Below, piece after piece: positions 32,712 through 42,907 of a stretch of DNA of 64,000 nucleotides (position 1 is its first letter; every line of letters begins with the position of its first letter). The notes beneath the pieces were generated by a model that was not told the DNA's origin, did not search any database, and worked only from the letters and a program-made list of their open reading frames with translations. The DNA is from Gigaspora rosea (lineage: Eukaryota > Glomeromycota > Glomeromycetes > Diversisporales > Gigasporaceae), in NCBI GenBank assembly GCA_003550325.1, contig QKWP01000050.1, positions 463,163 to 527,162 of the forward strand, written 5' to 3'. A program made the position numbers and the translations under genes.

Positions 32712-33149
32712 TATCTGGATATCCGATTCGCACGTACAGTACGTAAGTACATATGCATGCAAAATACTACAACTTAATCTTGAGGTTTTAATATTGTGTG
32801 TATAACTCAAATTTATTCTAAGAATAGAAATAAGCAAATAGTTTAAGAATTTTTAAGTAAATTTAGATTAAGAATTTATAAATTTAAATATAAGGGGGTT
32901 TCAAAATTAAAATGCGGGAATCCAATTTACGTTGAAATTAATGAAGAAATAAGTAATTCCGAGTTTATTTTCGAACACGTCTATATCGTTATTGTATACA
33001 AAATATTGTAATGGGTTTCAAAATTTGGCAAAATCTGAATAAATTGGTAATAACAACAAAAATAATTACAAATATTATATTATTATATTTAAAACTAGCG
33101 ATGTTAGATGTGGTGGGCGACTTCGTCACCCGCTTGCGATTTTAAATGC
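32712..33149. other. Region 3' of the kinase
   Basis: No gene. It contains the partial relative of the 31473-31720 element (32893-33030). The rest is A+T-rich. Confidence 0.4.
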
Positions 33150-33970
33150 GGTACTGCTCACTTCACTGACACTCATTTCGTAGATATAACATTTTACTGA
33201 AAACAATTCGCCATGTTTTATTTCAACGACATTGACAATTTATTACATTTAATTACTAATCCGGATAAGATCTGCAGAATTTCTATATTAGAATTTGGGG
33301 CAAATTCCTATGAAATTTACTATATACTGGAATCTGAAGTCGGTCCAATGAAAAGTATTTTTTTATTAAGTTAACAGCTCATGTCAATTAATTGAAATTT
33401 ATAAAGCTCACTGAGATGCATCTAATGTTGGTTAGATCATTTAAATCGACGCAGTGTATGCTGCTGAGATATCGCTAAAAAACGATTGGCAGACTATATA
33501 AAATTCTATGTAAACCAACTAGAAATTTTATATAGTCAGCCAATCGTTTTTTAGCGATATCTCAGCGTATACTGGGCCGATTTGAATGATCTAACCACCA
33601 TTAGATGCGTCTTAGTGCGCTTTACAACTTTCAATTAATTGATATGAGCTGTTAACTTAATAAAAAAATACTTTTCATTGGACCGACTTCAGATTCCTGC
33701 ATATAATAAAATTTTATATTGTACTTATCCCCAAAATTTACTTTGTCCCAATATAGTAATTCTGCTGATCTTATCCGGATCATCAATTAAGCTCATTTTG
33801 CCAACAAAATATTTCAGCCTATTGTTGTTAGCTGTTAGGATCAAGTTAGAATTAGAGATTATGTTAGTGTAATTTATAAAAAAAAACTTGTCTTTGTAAT
33901 GAGCTTCAGTGATATGAAAACTTGTTGGTCAAATAATGTCAGTGAAATAAAACATGCAAATTGATATGAA
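33150..33970. mobile_element. TTCACCGACA-type MITE, copy 2, split by another element
   Basis: The left arm (CACTTCACTGACACTCATTT, ATGTTTTATTTCAACGACAT) and right arm (ATGAGCTTCAGTGATATGAA, GTCAGTGAAATAAAACATGC) match the ends of 5062-5344. The internal piece GCTCATTTTGCCAACAAAAT after 33790 continues the left arm. The 542-bp insertion at 33249-33790 accounts for the break. Ends are approximate. Confidence 0.65.
33249..33790. mobile_element. TTAA-flanked palindromic element, copy 2 (542 bp)
   Basis: TTAA at 33249-33252 and 33787-33790. The ends TTACTAATCCGGATAAGATC and TTGATGATCCGGATAAGATC are inverted. The central palindrome AACGATTGGCAGACTATATA with its mirror and TCACTGAGATGCATCTAATG correspond to 25549-26135. 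It sits inside the left arm of the 33150-33970 element, so it is the younger of the two. A 64-codon frame at 33678 is incidental. Confidence 0.8.
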
Positions 33971-33988
33971 ACTTTTAAATTTTACATG

Positions 33989-34136
33989 TACAGTCAACCT
34001 CAGTTATATCACCCATTTTGTCCAATTAGATAGAGACATAACTGAGGCCAAATTTAGGATTTATTCTGCAAAATAGTGGGGATATAACTTAGGTTGAGAT
34101 ATAACTTAGTGGAGATATAACTGAGGTTTGACTGTA
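33989..34136. mobile_element. Tc1/mariner-type MITE, 144-148 bp
   Basis: TA flanks (33989-33990 and 34135-34136) with ends CAGTCAACCTCAGTTATAT and ATATAACTGAGGTTTGACTG. CAGTCAAACCTC-type ends with TA duplication are characteristic of the Tc1/mariner/pogo superfamily. Internal GAGATATAACT modules repeat. Confidence 0.8.
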
Positions 34137-34169
34137 ATGTGTGTATGTAATCGTGTTATCACAATACGA

Positions 34170-34259
34170 CAGGGTGAAGCCACACTATCAATTAGTAAAA
34201 TCCACATTGATTATCTAAATTAGATAAATCTAAGATGCAGTAGTGTGGAGTTCACCCTG
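34170..34259. mobile_element. CAGGGTGAAA-family MITE, copy 5 (divergent)
   Basis: Ends CAGGGTGAAGCCACACTA and the inverse TAGTGTGGAGTTCACCCTG, about 90 bp, preceded by ATACGA. The interior includes TTATCTAAATTAGATAA, a small palindrome. Confidence 0.7.
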
Positions 34260-34423
34260 TCTAAATAAAAGTTATACCAAAACTTAGAGCGAAATATCTC
34301 AATAACCACCTTACCAAATTCGATGAAAATTTTTATCTGAATTCTATGCATGATGCTTGTTTTTTCTTTTATTATTATTATTTATTATTTAAGTTATTAC
34401 AAATAAAAATAAATGTTACCATA

Positions 34424-34826
34424 TGGGTAGAGCATATTTTTTTAAAACTTTAAAGCTAAAAACTTCTGATATACCAGTCCATTTTAAATGATTTTATGAC
34501 CAAAATTTTCATCTCTTTGAGATGATTCCAACGAGTCCAAAATCATTAAAATCTAATCCAGGATCGTGAGATAATGCGCTGTCAAATACTGGCGCACCTA
34601 GAGGGTGGTTGATTGGTTAGACCTATGTCTAACTGATCAACCCACCCTCTAGGTGCGCTAGTATTTGACAGCGCATTATCTCACGATCCTGTGATTGGAT
34701 TTTAATGATTTTAGGCTCGTTGGAATTGTCTCTAAGAGATGAAAATTTTGGTCATAAAATCATTTATAACAGACTGGTATATCAGAAGTTTTTAGCTTTA
34801 AAGTTTTAAAAAAATATGCTCTACTT
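34424..34826. mobile_element. Near-perfect 400-bp palindrome
   Basis: Arms of about 195 bp mirror each other around 34632: GTAGAGCATATTTTTTTAAA, CTTCTGATATACCAGTC, GTGAGATAATGCGCTGTCAA and ACCTAGAGGGTGG each have their inverse. Small differences between arms show the two copies have begun to diverge. Related arm sequences occur at 38110-38240 and 40330-40440. No coding frame. Confidence 0.8.
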
Positions 34827-35196
34827 ATAAATTCCAAAAATCAGTTGATATGCATATTTCAAATAAGAAGGAATGTATTTGTCACCCCTCACGACACAGT
34901 TATTTATTTATAACTCAAAACTTTACTAAGATAATACCTATTGCACTTCTAACAAAAAATGATCCTCTAGCAATTCTGTATTAATCCTAATTCTAACTCT
35001 AATAATACTTTACTTTAATATATATTAATATTATTATGGCCTTATTGGCCGTGACAGTCACAGAGAGTGACAAATGCATTTTTTCTTCAAATATTATAAG
35101 ACACAATATTTTTGTTAATGCTTAGTTATAAATAAATAAAATACAACAATAATAAAAATTAATAAAAAATAACAGAATTATTAAATTAAAATAACA
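34827..35196. other. Intergenic A+T-rich stretch
   Basis: Nothing is recognised beyond the palindromic patch TGGCCTTATTGGCCGTGACA at 35038-35057. Confidence 0.35.
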
Positions 35197-35447
35197 TATA
35201 GGGTGAGTTAGTAAAAAAGAACCAAATTTTTTCTAAGTAAAAGTTTTCTTGACTTTAAGCTTAAATATCTTAACAATTATCTTAATAAATTTAATAAATT
35301 TTTTTTTATTTTAATTCTATATAATTTCAAGATTAAATAAAAATTTTTTTAGCAAATTTGATTAAATAATAGTCAAGATATTTTAGGTTAAATTAAAAAA
35401 ATTTTACTAAAAATGATTTGACCCTTTTCTACTGATACACTCCTATA
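35197..35447. mobile_element. TA-flanked MITE with GGGTGAGTTAGTA ends, copy 1
   Basis: Ends GGGTGAGTTAGTAAAAAAG and the inverse of CTTTTCTACTGATACACTCC are bounded by TATA on both sides. Sub-terminal CAAAT-TTTTTAGTAAAA and CTTGACTTTAAGCTTAAAT blocks match 48967-49213 in inverse orientation. Confidence 0.7.
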
Positions 35448-36482
35448 TTTTTAGATAAGTCAAAAATGTATTTTAACATAAGAGTCATAAGGCTAATCTT
35501 CTTGTAGCATAGATGAGTTTTGTACAATTTAGCACAGTATTTTTAGTTAATTTTTGTCAATCTACCTATGATTGCTTGTAATAAGCAACCAATCAAATTG
35601 TATTATTTTTTTAAAAGTAATATTATCTTTAAAAAAATTTCTATTTTATATACTGTGTATGTATATAGTTATTTAGTTGCAAATTTGTATAACATAATGA
35701 TCAAACAAAAAAAACAATCCTTCTTATAGTTAGATTAAAGATTCATTTGGGATTGGGTAGAAAATAGCTTATATTAAATTTCACAAGTAATTTTTTTTGT
35801 TAAAGCCAAAAGGTGGTTTTTTAATCAAAATTTGAAATATAAACAATTTTTAGATAAAGCAATAATTTCATATTACATCTAATCATGCAATATAATTGGC
35901 TTTTGATATTATTGTGTACACTCTCTAATATAAATTACAGGATTTTTAAAAAAAATTGGTAATGATCACTAGTTATGATTCATTGTTTACAAGAAATTTT
36001 TTTTTTAACAATTCTTATACAAGCTATAGAAAAATTTGAATATGCTAGTGTATCTAGTTTTTTTTTTTTCTTTTTTTTTTTATCATAAAATAAAGAAAAC
36101 AACTTATTGCTAAACAATATAACAAAATTATTGGTACATGGAGTTGTAGTGTAAAGCAAGTAACAACATGGAGACTCTAAAATTACCCAGAAACAATGTT
36201 TACAATATAGTTATATACTACAAAAAAACTGGAAAAGTTGTACCTTCTTCTCACTCTAGGTGGCCTCTAAAGTAACTGAATGTGGTATTTGCTACCTAGT
36301 TTTATTTTAAAAAATACAAAAAAGTTAGCTAAATGTTTTGACTAATAAGTTAATTAAACCAACCTTTGTTAAAGTATCCACATAAACTATACAATAACAT
36401 CTTTATTATAAAGGGTTTATAGCCAGGTTGGTTTAAGAAAACTATTTGTAAATAAACCTTCTTGTGTGGCTTGTAGAGTTCC
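35448..36482. other. Long A+T-rich intergenic stretch
   Basis: No gene, RNA or clear repeat could be supported. Contains several A- and T-runs (for example near 36055-36080). Confidence 0.4.
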
Positions 36483-36760
36483 TCAAATTCAAATCAAATC
36501 AAATATTGGATCAATTTGAATTTGATCAAATCAAATTGATTCTGATTTGAATTTGATTTGATTCAAATATTTGATTTTGAATTTGATTTGAATTTGAAAT
36601 TTTAATAGTAATTTTCAAATAAAATCAAATATTTGTCAAATCAAATCAAATTTGGCCATATTTGAATTTGATCAAATCAAATATAGTCAAATTTGAATTT
36701 GAATTTGATCAAATATTTGATTCAAATTCTTGAAAATCAAATCAAATTGTGGAACCCTAG
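36483..36760. repeat. AAATTTGATTTG low-complexity palindromic tract
   Basis: Built entirely from permutations of CAAATCAAATT and TTGAATTTGATC in both orientations. It is framed by GAGTTCC on the left and GGAACCC on the right, an inverted pair. It can fold extensively; no coding sense. Confidence 0.75.
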
Positions 36761-36809
36761 TGGCTTGTCTGCATTAAGTAGAAGAAAGAGTAGACTGAAA
36801 TAAAATATG

Positions 36810-37400
36810 GAATAATATTATTTGAAATAACAAATCAACGTTTCAAATGTATAAAGTGGATGGTTATAAGAATGCTTGAAAGAAACTAAAAGAAAAATAT
36901 GATGTTGAATATCTAGTAAAAATATTTTAGATTAGGTAATACAACATAATATTTTGGGATGTTTTAGTATATATGGTCTTGGAATATTAGTTTGGGTTGA
37001 TAGCAGAATAGATTCAAAGGATAGTATAAAAATTTTTGAAACTTGTTATGTATCTTATTTAAACAATATGTAAATATAGTTGGTTAAAACAATTATATGT
37101 TCCAAGATAATAATGCTAAAATTTATACTTCCAAATTTACTAAATATTGGTTTTATGAAAATAATATTGTATAACTTCTATAACTATTTTATAGCCCAGA
37201 CCTAAACCCTATTAAACATTTGTAAGACAAATTAGAGCATTATATATTAAGCACATTCTTTTACCTAGTAATAAGTTAGAGTTATTCAATTTGCTATAGG
37301 ATAAATTGTTTAAAACAATTATAAAAAATCTTGTTGAAAGTATAGTTCAGCATATTCTTGCTATAATTAATGCCAAAGGATACTTTATACAATATTAAAT
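36810..37400 (+). pseudogene. Tc1/mariner transposase relic
   Basis: Read in broken frames: STFQMYKVDGYKN (around the first catalytic Asp, now lost), GLGILVWV-like sequence near 36975, MFQDNNAKIYTSKFTKYWF at about 37098-37160 (second catalytic Asp in QDNNAKIHTS) and SPDLNPIKHL-DKLEHYI at about 37193-37245 (NPIEHLWD region with the third acidic residue). The order and spacing are those of the DDE transposase of Tc1-like elements. It has several stops and indels. Its inverted repeats were not identified with certainty. Confidence 0.8.
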
Positions 37401-37404
37401 CATA

Positions 37405-37574
37405 TATATGTTGTGTCTCAAATTAAAACTTGCGTTAGATTGAATCTAACGCATATTAGATAACTATCAATTGACTAGCATTAAATGATCAGCAATAACT
37501 GGCCTAAACTAACTTCTAACTTTACCATAATTTTACTCTAACCCTAATATCTGATACAAGAATCGATCTGAGGC

Positions 37575-37585
<11 letters not shown>
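37405..37585. repeat. Inverted pair ATATGTTGTGTCTCA downstream of the Tc1 relic
   Basis: ATATGTTGTGTCTCAAATT at 37407 is answered by GATCTGAGGCACAACATATA at about 37565. Within it TTGCGTTAGATTGAATCTAACGCA forms a short hairpin. It may be a small MITE or the 3' end region of the transposon before it; (TA)n follows. Confidence 0.5.
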
Positions 37586-37605
<20 letters not shown>

Positions 37606-38045
37606 TGTTTTTTTTTGTTTTATAACTGAGAACTTGCTTTTTATTATTTATTATTAAGTTTAATATTATTACATACAGAAAAGAATAATATATTATAATT
37701 ATTTAGAAAAAGAAACTCTGACTTTATGATGGCCTTTTACTACCAATTAATCTTTATCTAAGGCCTTACTGTTAGCTTAGCTGAACAAAGTTATTTATAA
37801 TAACTTGTCAGACTTGCAAAATAAAAATTGTTAATATCAACAACCTTGTCCAGTCTAACTGGCCCAGGTCCCAGTATATTAAATAAAAAGCAGTCATATA
37901 GTTCAGACTGCTTAAAAACAAAGCTTCTAGAAATTTTATTTAGTGGTTTCTCTTTAAGTCTTGCATATCCCTCCATATTAGGAACGCCATTTATTATCTG
38001 ATTTTTTAGGTAGATAGAGGTAGAGAAATTATCAGGTCCTATATA
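37586..38045. other. Stretch with an unrecognised 61-codon minus-strand frame
   Basis: The frame at 37976-37791 (minus) begins MEGYARLKEKPLNKISR and contains FNILGPGPVRLDKV. It has no known motif. Together with 40939-40511 on the same strand it might be two parts of one gene split by the repeat block between them, but the link is speculative. Confidence 0.25.
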
Positions 38046-38319
38046 ATATAATATATAATATATATAAATATATATTTATATATATTATTATATATATATA
38101 ATTTTTAATATTGAATAACTTTTGACCCACCAGTCCATTTTTGATGATTTAACTACCAAAATGTTCGCCTCAGTGAGACGATTCTAACAAGCCTAAAATC
38201 ACTAAATTCTAATCACAGGATCCTAAGATCAACAAAGATTTGTATTCTATAAACAATTAATAATTAGATGTCTAATTCGGAGCACCTAAGTTCTATGATA
38301 AATACCACGTGCCCAGGGT

Positions 38320-38535
38320 TGGCACATTTATCTATTGGAGTGAATAGAGAACAACTCCATTGGCATTACTCCATTTCTCCATTGAGAATAATTTGCGAAT
38401 GGAGCCAATGGAGGCCAACTAGCTTATAATATAGTATTTGTTTATAACTAATATCTAATTCCATTGGTTCCATTGGTTCCATTGGTTTGCAATTTTTTCA
38501 ATAGAGTATATCCATTGCCAACCCTACACGTGCCA
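38320..38535. repeat. CCATTGG/TCCATTG low-complexity tract in an inverted frame
   Basis: Multiple TTCCATTGGTTCCATTGG and ATGGAGCCAATGGAGG modules are enclosed by GCCCAGGGTTGGCA (38311) and its inverse TGCCAACCCTAC (38515). It looks like a small composite palindromic element. Confidence 0.5.
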
Positions 38536-38584
38536 TATCAATCAGAATCAGATTATTTTGGTACCATTCGATTCGTCTCATTGA

Positions 38585-38760
38585 GAATAGTGCTCCTAGG
38601 TCCGGTCCAGATCTGGTCTGGTCTGGGTCCGGTCTGGGATCAGACCAGACTCAGACTCTAAATTTTACTAATTTCAGACTTCAGACCAGACACAACTATG
38701 AGTCCGGTCTGGGTCTGGTCCGAAATCTGCAGACTGGTCTGAGTCCCAATATAATTATAT
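38585..38760. repeat. GGTCTGGTCCGGTCTGGG tract
   Basis: Tandem, partly inverted repeats of GGTCTGG and CCAGACC with G+C content far above the surroundings. Inverse remnants lie at 40210-40245 beyond the gap. Confidence 0.6.
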
Positions 38761-38879
38761 GTATTTTTTGGCACTGAACAAGTTTACTTAGTACATTTTG
38801 TTAGAATAAATTAGTAAAATTTTATGAATCATAAGATTTTATAGAATTTTATATAAAATTCTATAAAATCTTATAATTC

Positions 38880-39861
38880 NNNNNNNNNNNNNNNNNNNNN
38901 NNNNNNNNNNNNNNNNNNNNNNNNNNNNNNNNNNNNNNNNNNNNNNNNNNNNNNNNNNNNNNNNNNNNNNNNNNNNNNNNNNNNNNNNNNNNNNNNNNNN
39001 NNNNNNNNNNNNNNNNNNNNNNNNNNNNNNNNNNNNNNNNNNNNNNNNNNNNNNNNNNNNNNNNNNNNNNNNNNNNNNNNNNNNNNNNNNNNNNNNNNNN
39101 NNNNNNNNNNNNNNNNNNNNNNNNNNNNNNNNNNNNNNNNNNNNNNNNNNNNNNNNNNNNNNNNNNNNNNNNNNNNNNNNNNNNNNNNNNNNNNNNNNNN
39201 NNNNNNNNNNNNNNNNNNNNNNNNNNNNNNNNNNNNNNNNNNNNNNNNNNNNNNNNNNNNNNNNNNNNNNNNNNNNNNNNNNNNNNNNNNNNNNNNNNNN
39301 NNNNNNNNNNNNNNNNNNNNNNNNNNNNNNNNNNNNNNNNNNNNNNNNNNNNNNNNNNNNNNNNNNNNNNNNNNNNNNNNNNNNNNNNNNNNNNNNNNNN
39401 NNNNNNNNNNNNNNNNNNNNNNNNNNNNNNNNNNNNNNNNNNNNNNNNNNNNNNNNNNNNNNNNNNNNNNNNNNNNNNNNNNNNNNNNNNNNNNNNNNNN
39501 NNNNNNNNNNNNNNNNNNNNNNNNNNNNNNNNNNNNNNNNNNNNNNNNNNNNNNNNNNNNNNNNNNNNNNNNNNNNNNNNNNNNNNNNNNNNNNNNNNNN
39601 NNNNNNNNNNNNNNNNNNNNNNNNNNNNNNNNNNNNNNNNNNNNNNNNNNNNNNNNNNNNNNNNNNNNNNNNNNNNNNNNNNNNNNNNNNNNNNNNNNNN
39701 NNNNNNNNNNNNNNNNNNNNNNNNNNNNNNNNNNNNNNNNNNNNNNNNNNNNNNNNNNNNNNNNNNNNNNNNNNNNNNNNNNNNNNNNNNNNNNNNNNNN
39801 NNNNNNNNNNNNNNNNNNNNNNNNNNNNNNNNNNNNNNNNNNNNNNNNNNNNNNNNNNNNN
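38880..39861. other. Assembly gap (982 N)
   Basis: A run of N between two arms of a palindrome. Content unknown; the palindromic flanks explain why assembly failed. Confidence 1.
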
Positions 39862-40510
39862 ATTAAATCGGCAGGGTTGTTTTTATTTTACTTGAAATTT
39901 TGAGATAAGATGTTAAAATTTGTCTTTTTTGATCAAAAATCCAAAATTGTGCATCAAATCTCTAAATTTCAAGTAAAATAAAAACAAACCAGCCATTTTA
40001 ATACATTTTTAGGTGCTGAACAAGTTTACTTAGTGCATTTTGTTAGAATTAATTAATAAAAATTTGCTAATTATAAGATTTTATAGAATTTTATTAATAA
40101 AATTCTATAAAAACTTATGATTCATAAAATTTTACTAATTTATTCTAACAAAATGCACTAAGTAAACTTGTTCAACACCAAAAAATACATATAAATATAT
40201 TTAGACTCAGACAAGTCTGCAGACTTCGGACCAGACCCAGACAAGACTCAATATAAAAAATAAATTTACTTAGTAATTTTAAAAATTACTATTAAAATTA
40301 CACAAAAGTTGAACGATCTTGGGATCCTGCGATTGGATTTTGATGATTTTGGGCTTGTTAGAATAATCTCACTAAGATGAACATTTTGGTAGATGAATCA
40401 TCCAAACAGACCAGTAGATTAAAAGTTATCCAACTTTTAATATATATATATATATATTATTAAATTTTAACCAATCAAATGGATTAGAAAATTATCAGGT
40501 GGGGTAGGGG

Positions 40511-40939
40511 TCAGCTACTTAGTGAAACCCTAATCAGGTGATTTCTGGCGCTCCCCTTACTTGTTTTCAAGCCACTCATGACAATTGTATCCATTAAGGT
40601 AGGTGTCTTTCCTTTTTGGGAGCAGTAAACACTACAGATCTTTTGGAGCGGGTATGCCAAATCGCCCACTTTTTGAAAATTCTTTATGAACTGACAGCAC
40701 CAAAAAAAAAAGTTCATATATAGCCATAATAAGGATGGTAGTTCTTCTTGTATAGTCCAAAACCTATCAGTAAGACACCAAGTACTTCTCAGGTTGTAGT
40801 GAGTAATAAACTCTAAGCTTGTCAGCAAGTAGTCTATAAACTTTACCTCTAAATAACAAGTGCTAGTTTTTTGGTGAGTGACAAACTCTAAAGCTATTAG
40901 CAGATACTCAGTCTCTAAATAATAGCTACCAGATTGCAT
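40511..40939 (-). CDS. Hypothetical 142-aa frame with internal repeat
   Basis: ATG at 40939 to TAG near 40511. The first part repeats itself: YYLETEYLLIALEFVTHQ, then CYLEVKFIDYLLTSLEFITH, about 25 residues apart, each a Leu/Phe-rich helix-like unit. A third, degraded unit (STWCLTDRFW) follows. The remainder is Cys- and Lys-bearing (YPLQKICSVYCSQKGK) with no known domain. It may be a real gene fragment, a transposon-encoded peptide or a decayed minisatellite in coding frame. No homologue is recognised. Confidence 0.3.
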   Translation of the reverse strand: MQSGSYYLETEYLLIALEFVTHQKTSTCYLEVKFIDYLLTSLEFITHYNLRSTWCLTDRFWTIQEELPSLLWLYMNFFFWCCQFIKNFQKVGDLAYPLQKICSVYCSQKGKTPTLMDTIVMSGLKTSKGSARNHLIRVSLSS

Positions 40940-41250
40940 GTTTTCGTTGGTTTTTCTTCTATTTCTTTGAGACTTTACTTCTAAAGTGCTAGCATATTTG
41001 TTGGTACAGATGATCGGTAGGTAGAGTTACAGAAGATCTTTTTTATATATATATATATTGTTATTCTATATTTATTTCTTTAAAAATAGCAGACAACTAA
41101 AGCAATCTTAGATAGTGACACTTTGTGTAATCTCACTTGTTACTGTGATTTATCTAAGTGATAGGGCATTTTTACAAAACTTAACAAAGGAGATTTAAGA
41201 AATTTGCAATTACTAAAGAGGCTACAATTAAAAGTATATAAGAATACTAA
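40940..41250. other. Intergenic stretch
   Basis: A (TA)n run at 41042-41060. Nothing else is supported. Confidence 0.35.
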
Positions 41251-41554
41251 TACAGTCAGACCAGAGACCTGTAAAAATTTGTATATAAATTAATACAAAC
41301 TAATGCAAATTTAGATTGATAATACAAATTAAACCAAATTTCTAAGAGTAAAATTTACATGTATTCTATAAATTTGATTGGCTAATAATGTCAGATAGTG
41401 CTCTGAATTAAAGTTTCCGAAAGAGAAAATGTATGAACATAAAAGACGAGCAAGGTCAGAACAAATTTTGAGTAAATTTTTGATGTTTTCTGAAACAAAT
41501 CACAAATTAATATAATGTTAATATCTTATTACAAATTAATACAAATTTTTGCAA

Positions 41555-42087
41555 TAAGGGGGCATCCATAAATAATGTTATACAAGAGGGGGGTTGGATG
41601 AATGATAACATTTTTCTCAATAAGTAGGGGGAGGTCAAAAAAATATAACGTAATTTTTTTAGAAAAAATTGGCTAAAATTGAACCAGTGGTCCAAATTTG
41701 ATGATTTTGGTACCATTCGATTCATCTCGGTGAGAGGAGTCGAATAGTACCAATTTAATTTCATTTGGATCACTGAATCAAATTTTATTGGCCAAATACT
41801 ATTGGCTATTATGTTTTCTTATAAATTACTAAAAAATCAATAGTTTTTTGTGAATAACTATTGATCCAGTGATCCAAATGAAATGATTTTGGTATCATTG
41901 GATTCGTCTCACTGAGACGAATAGAATGGTACCTAAATAATCCAAATCGGATCACTGTGTTATAATATATTCAAGTTTTTTTGTAAAATTTTATATATAA
42001 ACATACGGATTTTGAAAAATTTTTTTATATAGTAGGGGGATCCAGCGCTACTATGAGGGTACATAATGTTATTTATGGATGCCCCTA
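41555..42087. mobile_element. TA-flanked MITE with GGGGCATCCATAAATAA ends
   Basis: TA at 41555-41556 and 42086-42087. The ends are AGGGGGCATCCATAAATAA and the inverse TTATTTATGGATGCCCC. GGGGCATCCATAAAT-type ends recur in Tc1/mariner-like elements (family knowledge). Inside is another partly palindromic block (41680-41960) with TTTTGGTACCATTCGATTCA and TCACTGAGACGAATAG. Confidence 0.75.
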
Positions 42088-42433
42088 ATGCAAATAAAGA
42101 TTTTGTATAATACAAAAAATTTTTATGGGTCTCTGAGTCAGACTCTTCTAAATGCATGTCATTGGGACCGGTTTTAAAATGTGCATTTAGAAGGAGCTAC
42201 AGCCAATAATATTGTGGAATATCTTGGTCATGTGATACATAATTATTAGTTCTACCGCAAATATCAGTTTAGAATTTTTACTAGTTTACTTTTTCTTTTT
42301 TCTTTTTTCATTTTTTAGTTATTTATTTATTTATTACAACCCTTAACCTATAATTTATTTACTGTAGTATATTATTTAAAGAAAACCATAATGTAGTATA
42401 GCATTTTAACAAATGGGTTTATAGCAGATAGTA

Positions 42434-42535
42434 TTTCTGCATTATGGTATTATGGCATTACAGCATTATGGTTTTACAGTTTTATGGCATTACCACATTA
42501 TAGCATTACAGCTTTACTGCTTACAGCAATTATAG
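42434..42535. repeat. CATTATGGTATTA minisatellite
   Basis: Repeated modules GCATTATGG, GCATTACAG, GTTTTATGG and GCTTTACTG over about 100 bases. Confidence 0.7.
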
Positions 42536-42907
42536 CAAAAGATATGGCAATGCTGTAACCATATTAATTTGTAAAATTAATTCTTCTACCAACTATAGTG
42601 TAAAGTGTTTTATTTTAATTGGATTCATATCATTCACCAATTTAATACCTCACTAATAAGTGCATAATAGTGATTAAATACTGTGGATTATGCGAAAACT
42701 GTTAAAGCATAAATAAATTTGATTGGTTAGCAATCACGTGAATGCATTTATGGAGAGAGCTTATTATAAATGAGCAAAAAAAATAGCGAGCATTTATAGA
42801 ATAAAGAATGTGCATTTATCTATAGGTCCTGCAATGGAATTAGGCTTATATTATGCATTTAGGAGGTGCTGCATTTAGGGAGAGTGCATTTAGGGGGTCT
42901 GACTGTA

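Larger units (their letters stand above)
38046..40484. repeat. Composite nested palindromes around the assembly gap
   Basis: Left and right halves mirror each other: AACTTTTGACCCACCAGTCC (38112) against GACCAGTAGATTAAAAGTT (40410), and TAAAATTTTATGAATCATAAG (38815) against the inverse at 40120-40140. The GGTCTGGTCC block is mirrored at 40210-40245. A further small palindrome (GGCAGGGTTGTTTTTATTTT, inverse near 39985) lies on the right of the gap. The whole is flanked by AGAAATTATCAGGT (38024) and AGAAAATTATCAGGT (40486), a possible ~14-bp duplication. Confidence 0.55.
41251..42907. mobile_element. TA-flanked composite with CAGTCAGACC ends
   Basis: TA at 41251-41252 and 42906-42907 enclose CAGTCAGACCAGAGACC on the left and GGGGGTCTGACTG on the right. 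A further inverted copy of the left end (GGGTCTCTGAGTCAGACT) lies at 42125-42143, so the block is probably two related Tc1/mariner-like MITEs side by side. GCATTTAGGAGGTGCTGCAT and GTGCATTTAGGGGG repeat near the right end. It contains the nested 41555-42087 element. No transposase frame. Confidence 0.55.

Noticed and set aside
37791-40939. One minus-strand gene split by the palindromic block
   Set aside because: The two frames share strand and position, but no domain, splice signal or homology ties them together. Recorded only as a possibility.
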